From: a bacterium
Lineage (GTDB): Bacteria; Planctomycetota; UBA1135; GCA-002686595
Direction: 5' to 3'
NCBI GenBank assembly: GCA_024228395.1
Contig: JAAETM010000235.1
Location: 1 to 48,615, forward strand
DNA length: 48,615 nucleotides
Numbering within the stretch: the stretch's first letter is position 1; each line of letters begins with the position of its first letter. Shown here piece by piece: positions 1 to 6,922 of this stretch. The translations under genes and the position numbers were made by a program. The notes below the pieces were generated by a model. The model had not been told where the DNA came from, ran no database searches, and worked only from the letters and a program-made list of their open reading frames with translations.

Positions 1-180
1 GGAAAAAAAACCGTACAACGGACCGTCCCATGTCTCTGGACCGTCTATGCTCGTGTTTCGCACTTCTCAGGGCTGCGTCTGGGCCCTCACTGATCAACTT
101 TCGTGGTCTGCGCTCTGTTAGTCGCACACCCCCATCTCGAAGCTGGTGATACTTACGCCAAGTAACTCTGAGGAGGGGAC

Positions 181-297
181 ATGCTCGATGCGGTGCGAGA
201 GGCTATCCAGCTCCATCGCATTCAACGACACCCACTCAGAATAGGCACCCGTGCCCAATTGGAAAAGGCCCGCAAGCTGCTTGGAATGGCCGCCTAG
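181..297 (+). CDS. Small 38-residue protein of unknown function
   Basis: A 39-codon frame starts with ATG right after a strong purine-rich ribosome binding site (GAGGAGGGGAC) and ends at TAG. The product is basic and probably helical; it begins MLDAVREAIQLHR and ends RKLLGMAA. I do not recognise the family. A gap-free relative with about 14 of 38 identical residues starts exactly 259 bp downstream, so this is one member of a tandem imperfect duplication. The frame is shorter than usual gene-calling cut-offs. The good binding site, and the fact that the ends of the peptide are the best conserved parts in the second copy, argue that it is or was translated. It could instead be the coding relic of a mobile element, because the related copy is followed directly by a structured repeat. 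Confidence 0.4.
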   Translation: MLDAVREAIQLHRIQRHPLRIGTRAQLEKARKLLGMAA

Positions 298-439
298 GGC
301 CGCTTAAAAGTGCGAAACACTAGCCTATGGTATCGTGGTCATCTGGTATTTGCGCACCAATCGGTGGGAGCAAGACGTAAAAACCCACCGCGACCGGGCG
401 CCATGGTACCGGTCCAAACTAGCACCCAGCTGCGAGGAC

Positions 440-577
440 ATGCTCGGATCCCTGCGAATAGAGATCATGTCCCGAAGACTTTTGGCGAGGCCGCTACCAA
501 ACCGCACCCTCACAGAAACTCGAAAGACCCTGCTGAGGCTCGGAATGGCTGCCTGGCACCATGAAACACTAGTCTAG
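440..577 (+). pseudogene. Decayed second copy of the 38-residue small ORF
   Basis: This frame begins ATGCTCG after GCGAGGAC and stays collinear with the ORF at 181 for 38 codons without a gap. Shared residues include the ML start, R6, I9, R13, PL at 18-19, T23, K29 and the LGMAA end. The first copy stops right after MAA, but here the stop codon is replaced by TGG and reading continues seven more residues to TAG. DNA downstream of both copies shares AAACACTAG(C/T)CTA. The Shine-Dalgarno is weaker (GAGGA only). I call it a degenerate duplicate; an expressed paralogue cannot be excluded. Confidence 0.35.
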
Positions 578-581
578 CAGA

Positions 582-729
582 GCCGCCTGAAAATCAACGG
601 TTTCCTGGCGGGTCCTCACAAATCGCTTGGCAAGGCGCCCGGGTCCCTTGCATAGCCGCCCTATTCGCGGGATTCTGACAACACAGCCAAGCGGCTTGTG
701 AAGGCTCGACGGGGAATTGGTGTTTTTCC
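582..729 (+). repeat. Structured interspersed repeat, copy A
   Basis: This noncoding stretch matches 26975-27120 closely. The first 58 bases align without a gap at 46 identical positions, and later blocks such as CCCTATTCGC and the TTGTGA segment are also shared. It has imperfect terminal inverted repeats (590-605 against 711-729) and an inner stem CGCTTGGC (624-631) with GCCAAGCG (686-693). In copy B the stem has changed on both arms at one position, T-A to C-G. Copy A ends about 50 bp before the ChaN-like gene, and copy B about 72 bp before a plus-strand FapA gene. It may be a nonautonomous mobile repeat or a structured leader or regulatory element. Confidence 0.65.
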
Positions 730-766
730 ACGACCTGCTAAGCCTTCCCCCCGCCCTATTCCGCAG

Positions 767-772
767 TAGGCT
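767..772 (+). promoter_or_regulatory. TANNNT -10-like box of the ChaN-like gene
   Basis: TAGGCT lies exactly 6 nt before the ATG at 779. There is no Shine-Dalgarno sequence, and the same layout occurs before several other genes here. This suggests a leaderless transcript beginning at the start codon. No good -35 is visible. Confidence 0.3.
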
Positions 773-778
773 GTGCCC

Positions 779-1750
779 ATGATTTTCCCCCGCAAGGGCC
801 TGCTCGGCCAGATCACCACATCTTCCGCCCTTATCGGATGGACTCTCTTCGCTGGCTGCGCATCCACGAAAGTTGTCGAGGCGCCCGCCCTCCCCACCCA
901 CGATCTGCTCCGTGGCCTCGAACTATTCGACGGCACCACCGGCGACTCCGCCACTTGGACTGAGCTAGAAAAAAGAGTGGATGAAGCCGATGTTGTGATC
1001 ATCGGTGAACTGCACGCCCACCCCTTGGGACTGCCCTATGCGGCGCTGCTTTATGAAGGCAGCCTTGAGCGTCACGAGAACACGGCGCTGTCCTTGGAAT
1101 TCGTCACCCGTGATCGCCAGTTCGCGCTCGACGCTTACGTGGCCGGAATCATCGACTGGGAAGGGCTGGGCAAAACCATGCGCGGATCCCGGGGTTGCGA
1201 CGTCAACGACCACAAGCAAATGATTGTGGCATCGAAGGACGCCGGTCGCCCCGTTTACGCAGCCAATGCCCCGCGCATCTACACCACGGCAGCCCGCAAG
1301 CTAGGCTACGAAGCCCTGGTAGACCTCAGCCCGGAGCAGCAGCGCATGTTCGACATCCCGGCCAAACTCCCGAGCGAAGCTTACCAACAACGTTTCTTTG
1401 AATTCATGAACGGTGGGCACGACGGTGATGAAGGCGGAGAATCCGAGGTCGTCGAACCCACGGAGGCCATGCGTTCTGTTTTCCGCTCCCAGGCCCTTTG
1501 GGACGGAACCATGTCCAGCAGCACGGCACGAGCCATTCGTGATGGCAACAAGCCCGTCTTCCTTGTAGTCGGCCAGTTCCACTGCGATACCAACGGTGGT
1601 ACACTCGAACTGCTGCGCCGCAAGCAACCAAATGCCAATATCCTGGTCATCTCCGTCTCAGACACCTGGTCCGAAACTCTCAGGAAAGAGGACGAAGGAC
1701 GCGCGGATTTCATCGTTTACGTGGGACCCTTCCCCGAAAGAGACGAATAG
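779..1750 (+). CDS. ChaN-like haem-binding lipoprotein (DUF399 family)
   Basis: The product is a 323-residue exported lipoprotein: a hydrophobic N-terminus ends in the lipobox LFAGC, followed by the mature protein. The body matches the Cofac_haem_bdg/ChaN family. VVIIGELHAHPLGLPYA carries the family GELH motif, then SLEFVTRDRQ, and near the C-terminus PVFLVVGQFHCDTNGG and NILVISV. Family members such as Campylobacter ChaN bind haem pairs and are linked to iron uptake. That role is inferred here, but it fits a window with a full haem operon 12 kb away. A GTG two codons upstream (773) is an alternative start; ATG 779 is preferred because a TANNNT box lies 6 nt before it. It appears monocistronic, and a structured repeat lies just upstream. 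Confidence 0.8.
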   Translation: MIFPRKGLLGQITTSSALIGWTLFAGCASTKVVEAPALPTHDLLRGLELFDGTTGDSATWTELEKRVDEADVVIIGELHAHPLGLPYAALLYEGSLERHENTALSLEFVTRDRQFALDAYVAGIIDWEGLGKTMRGSRGCDVNDHKQMIVASKDAGRPVYAANAPRIYTTAARKLGYEALVDLSPEQQRMFDIPAKLPSEAYQQRFFEFMNGGHDGDEGGESEVVEPTEAMRSVFRSQALWDGTMSSSTARAIRDGNKPVFLVVGQFHCDTNGGTLELLRRKQPNANILVISVSDTWSETLRKEDEGRADFIVYVGPFPERDE

Positions 1751-1863
1751 AGCAGTCCTAACACGGACACCCAAACCACCGCCGAGGATCGGGAATCGAG
1801 GATTCCTGACCCTCTTTTCGTGCACGCTCTAGATGAGCCAGTGCCTCAAATTGTCCCCTTGAC

Positions 1864-1882
1864 GGTTTACCTTGGGTAAACC
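1864..1882. promoter_or_regulatory. Operator-like palindrome GGTTTACC-TTG-GGTAAACC
   Basis: Two perfect 8-bp arms are separated by 3 bp, about 95 bp before the small lipoprotein gene. The left arm overlaps a TTGACG hexamer (1859-1864) that could be a -35. No matching -10 is convincing. It could be a repressor site or a small hairpin. The symmetry is directly visible; the function is a guess. Confidence 0.3.
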
Positions 1883-1975
1883 ACCAACAGATTGCGGCAA
1901 TACTCCGTTCGCATTGTCGTACGGACAGCCTGAACAACACCACGACCACCTTTTTCCAATCCACAACCCATCCCC

Positions 1976-2344
1976 ATGAAAACCCCCATCACTCTTGCGC
2001 TTCTTTGCGCATCCCTTTTTGCTTGCCAAGCCACCGAACAAGTGGAAACGCAAGGCGCCATTTCCAACAGCACCGACTTCCTGCCCATGACCGTGGAAGC
2101 GGTCACGTCCATCGATACAAACACTCCGATCAAGCCGTTCATTCTCACCTCGCCGATTGCGGAGGATGGCCCAAATGGTCTCCTTCCTTGCATCCACATC
2201 GAGGCCTCTTGCAAGCCGATAAAAGTGGTTCACAATCCCGGCGATGGGTGCTGCGGTCCCCTTGTCGCGCCCAATCCCCCGGGCAAGCGCGACTCCGCAG
2301 GCCCCGGATCGCAAACGCCCCCATACACAGGGGCAGGCAACTAG
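1976..2344 (+). CDS. Small lipoprotein of unknown function
   Basis: This 122-residue protein has a typical lipoprotein signal (MKTPITLALLCASLFAC), so it is probably anchored to a membrane by Cys17 or so. The mature part has no recognised domain. It is rich in Pro, Gly, Thr and Cys towards the end, with Cys-containing segments PCIHIEASCKP and GDGCCGPLV that might form disulphides. It stands alone, with a strong terminator 26 bp after the stop. No Shine-Dalgarno sequence is evident. Function unknown. Confidence 0.6.
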   Translation: MKTPITLALLCASLFACQATEQVETQGAISNSTDFLPMTVEAVTSIDTNTPIKPFILTSPIAEDGPNGLLPCIHIEASCKPIKVVHNPGDGCCGPLVAPNPPGKRDSAGPGSQTPPYTGAGN

Positions 2345-2369
2345 GAATCAGAGCAGCACATGAACAGAG

Positions 2370-2406
2370 AAAGGCGGCGGGCCATGGCCAGCCGCCTTTC
2401 TTTTTT
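2370..2406 (+). terminator. Rho-independent terminator
   Basis: AAAGGCGGC and GCCGCCTTT form a 9-bp stem around a 12-nt centre, followed by CTTTTTT. It ends the small lipoprotein transcript and sits before the convergent TPM gene. Confidence 0.85.
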
Positions 2407-2455
2407 CATCCCGACCGCCCGGGGAACTGGTGTCGAAATGGGGTGATCGCAGGGT

Positions 2456-3262
2456 CTATTCGTGCCGCACGTCCACCACGTTTGGCAAGTCTTCGGAGCC
2501 ACCATCACCAGGGAAATGCTCAGCAAGGACCGCACCACTGGTACGCACTCCCTCGAGCAAACCTTGTCCCATCTGCCCGCCTCGAATGTGCCCCAAAATT
2601 CCCTGCTGCACCTGGGACCAGGTGTTTTCATCCACTTTGGAGTTGATGCCCTCATCCGCAAGAACAACCACCCGATGCTCGAGAAGGCTGACCATGAGCA
2701 AGATACCGGTTCGACCCTTGGTCTCGCGCAGCTCCAACCTGTGAAACTCCTGGATGGCTTGTTCGTCTACCATCTCTTGGGCCCGAGCCTGAGAAATGAA
2801 CCTGCTGTGCAGGTCGGGGAGCCCTTTGGTCAGGGCGAAGCCAAAAGCCGCCAATCCCAACTGGACCAGCAACAACAGTCCGGGTTGATGCCAAGGCAGC
2901 CATGCGCCCAAGACCAGCGAACCCACAAACAGCATGCTGATCGCTGCCAACCAATAGGCTGCGGGGTGACGGTCGGACCGCTCCAGCAACACGACCATGA
3001 CCTCGCCGGTTGTTTTCTGCTCCGCCTTTGCAATCTCTTCTTTGATATCCGCGAGTTCGCTTTCCGAAACAACGCCCACGGCCTTGTAACGTGAATGGCG
3101 ACGCAGGGCGATCAGGATCAGCGCCAAGAGGCCGACTGCCAGCAGGATCGTGCCCACCAAACTCGCCCATTGCATCGCACTCCAGGATGCGGTCAAGGGC
3201 CCGGCCTTGTGTCCGGCGCCTTGCCACTCTTGTGCTTGTATCAACATTGCTAAGTATTCCAT
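2456..3262 (-). CDS. TPM-domain membrane protein
   Basis: The 268-residue product has a membrane segment near residues 34-55. A TPM-type fold follows (ELADIKEEIAKAEQKTTGEVMVV), interrupted by a hydrophobic hairpin (about 105-145: AAISMLFVGSLVLGAW and LLLLVQLGLAAFGFAL). The fold then resumes with RETKGRTGILLMVSLLEHRVVVLADEGI. This is the layout of membrane proteins commonly encoded next to YgcG-type proteins. The ATG at 3262 falls 2 bp past the upstream ygcG stop and is preferred; a TTG at 3271 would overlap it. It is last in a lemA-ygcG-TPM cluster. Biochemical role unknown; the TPM fold is implicated in acid phosphatase activity in plants and in membrane-protein quality control elsewhere. 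Confidence 0.75.
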   Translation of the reverse strand: MEYLAMLIQAQEWQGAGHKAGPLTASWSAMQWASLVGTILLAVGLLALILIALRRHSRYKAVGVVSESELADIKEEIAKAEQKTTGEVMVVLLERSDRHPAAYWLAAISMLFVGSLVLGAWLPWHQPGLLLLVQLGLAAFGFALTKGLPDLHSRFISQARAQEMVDEQAIQEFHRLELRETKGRTGILLMVSLLEHRVVVLADEGINSKVDENTWSQVQQGILGHIRGGQMGQGLLEGVRTSGAVLAEHFPGDGGSEDLPNVVDVRHE

Positions 3263-3264
3263 TG

Positions 3265-3993
3265 CTACCAACCCCCCGATGCGCCGCCGCCGGAGAAACC
3301 TCCGCCGCCTCCAAAGCCGCCGAAGCCGCCTCCTCCACCGCCGAATCCACCGCCGAATCCACCGCCCCGGCCACTTCCACCACCACTAATGAGGATCCAT
3401 GGCAAGATGCCCATACGACCTCCACCAATCAGCAGGAGGGCGAGGATCATTATGATGACGCCTCCAAAATCACTGCGGGATTTGCCGCGCCCCTTGAGTA
3501 CCCCGTACTCACCACCGGCCACCTGATGCATGGCAAGGACGCCTTCCTCGATGCCCCGGTTCGTATCGCCCTTGCGGAAATAGGGTGCGATTATGTCGCG
3601 GATGATGCGTCCACAGCGCGAGTCGGTCAGTTCGCCTTCCAAGCCGCGGCCGACTTCGATACGAAGCTTGCGATCCTTGTACGCAACGACCAGCAGAGCA
3701 CCATTGTTCTTGCCCTTCTCCCCCAAGCCCCAAGAACGTCCAACCTCTAGGGCCAGGCGCTCGATGGACGTCCCATCCAATTCAGGAACGGTTAGGACTG
3801 CGATCTCGTGACTGCTGCCCACCCGATAGGACTCCATCAATGCCTCCAACTTGCGCTCGGTGGAAGCGGTCAAGATCCCCGCGTTGTCAGTGACCCAGCC
3901 GTCGTTCTTGGGCACGTCCACCTGGGTGGACGCGCTCAGAAATGGGGCGAGGCAAAAGCAACCGAACAGAATGAGGACAAGGGATCGAAGCAT
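3265..3993 (-). CDS. ygcG: YgcG-type TPM-domain protein with glycine-rich tail
   Basis: The 242-residue protein has a signal peptide (MLRSLVLILFGCFCLAPFLSAS), then a TPM domain. Visible TPM features are GWVTDNAGILTAS, the LEVGRSWGLGEKGKNNGALLVVA core, and KLRIEVGRGLEGELTDSRCGRII. One membrane helix follows at about 182-202. The last 40 residues are almost only Gly, Phe and Ser, ending GGASGGW. This low-complexity tail is typical of the family. It lies between lemA and the second TPM gene with a 49-bp gap to lemA; this trio is common in bacteria. Role inferred as envelope-associated. Confidence 0.88.
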   Translation of the reverse strand: MLRSLVLILFGCFCLAPFLSASTQVDVPKNDGWVTDNAGILTASTERKLEALMESYRVGSSHEIAVLTVPELDGTSIERLALEVGRSWGLGEKGKNNGALLVVAYKDRKLRIEVGRGLEGELTDSRCGRIIRDIIAPYFRKGDTNRGIEEGVLAMHQVAGGEYGVLKGRGKSRSDFGGVIIMILALLLIGGGRMGILPWILISGGGSGRGGGFGGGFGGGGGGFGGFGGGGGFSGGGASGGW

Positions 3994-4042
3994 GGAATAC
4001 CTGATGGAAATTCAGCGGGAGTGGAAGCCAGATAGCCGGCTA

Positions 4043-4636
4043 CTAATTGCCGAAGTCCACGGTCGGAACCGTCTTTTCTGTGGCTGCGTTTTCGAACTCA
4101 AGCTGCTCGCGGGGTTCGAAGCCAAACATGCCAGCGACCAATCGAGCGGGGAACTTGCGCACGGTCGTGTTGTACTTGCGAATGGACTCGATGTAGTCGC
4201 GGCGAGCTGTTGCGATTCGGTTGTCCGTACCTTCCAGTTGGTCCTGCAGGCCCAGGAAATTCTGTGAGGCCTTTAGATCGGGATAGCGCTCCACGGTGAC
4301 CAGCAGGCGGCCCAAGCTGGAGCCAAGTACTTTTTGGGCTTTCATGTAGGCCTCGCGCTGAGCAGGGTCCTTGAGAGCTCCGTCATCGGTGGAGAGTTTA
4401 CTCACCGCCGTGCGCGCTTCAGTGACCTCGATCATGGTCGACTTTTCAAAATTGGCTGCACCCTTGACCGTGGCCACGAGCTGGGGGATCAATTCGAAAC
4501 GGCGCTTGTACTGGTTCTGGATCTCGCTCCAGGAACTCCCGACGGCTTCATCTTTGGTGACCATTCCGTTGTAAGAAGAAACACCACAGGCTCCAAAGAG
4601 CACGAGAATGGCGACACAGGCGATTAGAAACTTCAT
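4043..4636 (-). CDS. lemA: LemA family lipoprotein
   Basis: The 197-residue protein starts with a signal ending in the lipobox LFGAC, then the helical LemA fold. SSYNGMVTKDEAV is followed by WSEIQNQYKRRFELIPQLVATVKG, which is the family signature N-QYQRR-DLIPNLV. Later come SLGRLLVTVERYPDLKASQNF and the C-terminal RKYNTTVRKFPARLVAGMFGFEPREQLEFE. LemA proteins are all-helical membrane-anchored proteins of unclear function. It is first in the lemA-ygcG-TPM cluster and 66 bp downstream of purH on the same strand. A TAACCT box lies 9 nt before the ATG and could give it its own promoter. Confidence 0.93.
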   Translation of the reverse strand: MKFLIACVAILVLFGACGVSSYNGMVTKDEAVGSSWSEIQNQYKRRFELIPQLVATVKGAANFEKSTMIEVTEARTAVSKLSTDDGALKDPAQREAYMKAQKVLGSSLGRLLVTVERYPDLKASQNFLGLQDQLEGTDNRIATARRDYIESIRKYNTTVRKFPARLVAGMFGFEPREQLEFENAATEKTVPTVDFGN

Positions 4637-4702
4637 TTTTGGGGGAGGTTAGGGTGGGGTTTGAGGGCAGGATTACGGGGCTCCGCGGATACTATTCGAT
4701 CG

Positions 4703-6289
4703 CTAGTGGCGGAAATGACGGATACCAGTGAAGACCATGGGGACCTTGGCCTGGTTGCAAACTTCGATCACCTGGTCATCGCGCATGGAACCGCCCGGCT
4801 CCACAACAGCGACCACCCCCCCTTCCATGCCGACTTCAACGCCGTCGGGGAAGGGGAAGAATGCGTCGGACGCCATAACCGACCCCTTGGCGCGATCTCC
4901 GGCCTTTAGGACCGCCATGCGCACGCTGTCGACACGGCTCATTTGGCCGGCTCCCACGCCATACACGGTGCGGTTGCCGGTCAACACGATGGCGTTGGAC
5001 TTCACATGTTTTGCGATGGTTTGAGCAAAAGCGAGCTCATCCAATTGGGCCTGGTCGGGCTGGGCTTCGGTGACGACCTTCATGTCCCCCGCCTGCTCCG
5101 CTTCCAGGTCCCGATCCTGGAGAAGGAAGCCCCCAATGATCTTCTTGACCTCCACGTCCGCCTGCACGCGGCCGCTCGGACCGAATTCGCCACAGGCCAA
5201 GAGGCGCACGTTCTTGCCCCACTTGGGACCGGTGGTGAGCAACTCAAAGGCGTCCGCATCAAAGGACGGCGCGATGATGGCCTCCACGAAACGCTTGCCG
5301 TCCACGAGGAACTTGGCGATCTTCATGTTGAGGGGCCTCGTCATGGCCAACACGGATCCGAAGGCGGAAACCGGGTCCCCCGACCAGGCGGCTTCCATAG
5401 CCTCAAGCATTGTTTCGCCGATGGCCGCGCCACAGGGGTTGGTGTGCTTAATCACGCAAACAAAAGGCTCGGCAAATTCCTTGGCCAAGGCCAAAGCCGC
5501 GTCGATGTCCACCAAGTTGTTGTAGGAAAGCGCCTTGCCGTTCAGAACTTCGGCGGTGCCCACGCTGGCTTCGCCGGTGTCGGCTGTCGTGTAGAAAGCC
5601 GCGGACTGGTGCGGATTCTCGCCGTAACGCAGTTCGGATACCCGCTTGCCGGAGATAGAAAAGTGCTCGGGGAAGGCACTTGCTTCACTGTGCTCACAGT
5701 TCTCGCGCAACCAGCGGAAAATGTTCGCGTCGTAGTTGGTGGTCAGGGCGAAGGCCTTGAGGGCCAACTTGTAGCGCAAGGGATCGCTTAGGGCGCCAGC
5801 GTTTGCCTTCATCTCCTGCAGCACATTCTCATAATCGCACGGGTCAGTCACGATGCCGACAGCGACGTGATTCTTTGCGGCCGAGCGCACCATCGACGGC
5901 CCGCCGATATCGATCTGCTCCACGGCCTCGGTCCAGGTCACACCTTCTTTGGCCACAGTCGCCTCGAAGGGGTAGAGGTTCACCACAACCAAATCGATCG
6001 GGCCGATGCTGTGATCTTCCATGGCCTTGACGTGGGTATCCAAATCGCGGCGCGCCAAGATGCCACCATGGATCGTGGGGTGCAGGGTTTTGACCCGACC
6101 ATCCATCATCTCGGGGAAGCCGGTGTGCTCGGACACTTCGGTGACTTCAAGGCCCGCTTCGGATAGCTTCGCATAGGTGCCGCCCGTGGAGAGCAGGTGC
6201 ACTCCCATCTCGCGCAGGCCTTTTGCAAAGGGCACCAAATCGGACTTGTCGGAAACGCTGAGCAGAGCTCTACGGACGGGGGTAGCCAT
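4703..6289 (-). CDS. purH: Bifunctional AICAR formyltransferase / IMP cyclohydrolase
   Basis: The product catalyses the last two steps of IMP synthesis: formyl transfer from 10-formyl-THF to AICAR, then ring closure. It is 528 residues from ATG 6289, normal for PurH. The N-terminal IMP cyclohydrolase (MGS-like) domain shows RRALLSVSDKSDLVPFA, LLSTGGTYAKL, EMMDGRVKTLHPTIHGGIL and NLYPFE. The AICARFT domain follows from about residue 200 with ELRYGENPHQSAAFY, KHTNPCGAA and the end GGSMRDDQVIEVCNQ. The open frame extends 33 codons upstream, but that extension is not family-like. A hairpin GGGGC-CTTTTT-GCCCC lies in the leader at 6321-6336. No purine genes neighbour it. Confidence 0.97.
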   Translation of the reverse strand: MATPVRRALLSVSDKSDLVPFAKGLREMGVHLLSTGGTYAKLSEAGLEVTEVSEHTGFPEMMDGRVKTLHPTIHGGILARRDLDTHVKAMEDHSIGPIDLVVVNLYPFEATVAKEGVTWTEAVEQIDIGGPSMVRSAAKNHVAVGIVTDPCDYENVLQEMKANAGALSDPLRYKLALKAFALTTNYDANIFRWLRENCEHSEASAFPEHFSISGKRVSELRYGENPHQSAAFYTTADTGEASVGTAEVLNGKALSYNNLVDIDAALALAKEFAEPFVCVIKHTNPCGAAIGETMLEAMEAAWSGDPVSAFGSVLAMTRPLNMKIAKFLVDGKRFVEAIIAPSFDADAFELLTTGPKWGKNVRLLACGEFGPSGRVQADVEVKKIIGGFLLQDRDLEAEQAGDMKVVTEAQPDQAQLDELAFAQTIAKHVKSNAIVLTGNRTVYGVGAGQMSRVDSVRMAVLKAGDRAKGSVMASDAFFPFPDGVEVGMEGGVVAVVEPGGSMRDDQVIEVCNQAKVPMVFTGIRHFRH

Positions 6290-6439
6290 GGTTTTTCTCA
6301 AAGCTTGGGGATGAGTAGACGGGGCCTTTTTGCCCCATTTCGCCCGACATGATATTCGCGGATAGGCCCCAGACCCCCCCTGCCCCACGATCTTTTTGCC
6401 ACTCGATCCTCAGTGCGCCTTGAAGCGCCCCAGACGGCC

Positions 6440-6468
6440 ATTATCCACCGATCCACCCCCTCGGAGAA
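6440..6468 (-). promoter_or_regulatory. Possible sigma70-like promoter upstream of purH
   Basis: On the minus strand TTCTCC and GATAAT are separated by 17 bp. The -10 match is good and the -35 is weak. It would give purH a leader of about 145 nt. The region also serves the divergent DUF1294 gene. Confidence 0.25.
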
Positions 6469-6483
6469 CGCCACCCACAACGT

Positions 6484-6489
6484 TATGAT
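6484..6489 (+). promoter_or_regulatory. TATGAT box 6 nt before the DUF1294 start
   Basis: TATGAT matches the -10 consensus at five of six positions and ends 6 nt before GTG 6496, so the transcript would be leaderless. No Shine-Dalgarno sequence and no strong -35 are present. Confidence 0.4.
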
Positions 6490-6495
6490 GCCCCT

Positions 6496-6858
6496 GTGCA
6501 AATCAAGAGTCACCCCAATCGCTTCTTCCTAATCGTTTTCGTCCTACTTGCCCTGGCCGGCATGTTCGTTTGGCGGGTCTTTCTGCCGGGCTCACGCCTC
6601 TTCGCCTGGGCTTTTGGGGCCAACGTTTCAGCATTCCTAATCTGGTTTTTCGACAAACACCAGGCCCGCACGGACGGCTGGCGTGTGCCAGAGCGCACCC
6701 TGCATGTGATGGCGATCCTGGGAGCCTCTCCCGCCAGCCTGGCCGCCATGAATATCCTGCGCCACAAAACTCAAAAAGGTTTTTTCACCGGACTCTATAG
6801 CGTGCTCTTGATCGTACACATCGCCCTGTTGCTGTTGGTACTCTTCCCGCCATCATGA
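6496..6858 (+). CDS. DUF1294 family membrane protein
   Basis: A 120-residue integral membrane protein with a GTG start. Three or four hydrophobic helices are visible at about residues 10-27, 33-51 and 97-117. Between helices 2 and 3 is the family signature: FDKHQARTDGWRVPERTLH, then LGASPASLAAMNILRHKTQK. Full-length DUF1294 proteins often carry a cold-shock domain in front; this one is the short form without it. Function of the family is unknown. It stands between divergent purH and convergent DUF255, so is probably monocistronic. The start is supported by a -10-like hexamer 6 nt away. Confidence 0.85.
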   Translation: MQIKSHPNRFFLIVFVLLALAGMFVWRVFLPGSRLFAWAFGANVSAFLIWFFDKHQARTDGWRVPERTLHVMAILGASPASLAAMNILRHKTQKGFFTGLYSVLLIVHIALLLLVLFPPS

Positions 6859-6922
6859 AGGTGGTCGGAGAAAACCCGCCCATCGTGCGAGTCCACCCCA
6901 GGGTTGAAGGGCACATAATCCG

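Noticed and set aside
20..45. Two direct GGACCGTC repeats spaced 18 bp
   Set aside because: Too short to call an operator or array, and no gene begins nearby.
3285..3400. GC-rich tandem repeat near the ygcG end
   Set aside because: It only encodes the Gly/Phe-rich tail typical for the family; no separate DNA repeat is needed.
2652..3428. A 258-codon minus-strand frame overlapping both TPM genes
   Set aside because: Out-of-frame reading of ygcG and its neighbour, both of which have clear domains and signal sequences.
4943..5791. A 282-codon plus-strand frame inside purH
   Set aside because: Antisense shadow of purH with no recognisable domain.
6321..6336. Small hairpin GGGGC-CTTTTT-GCCCC in the purH leader as a purine riboswitch
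   Set aside because: Only a 5-bp stem, with none of the conserved purine or PRPP aptamer elements.
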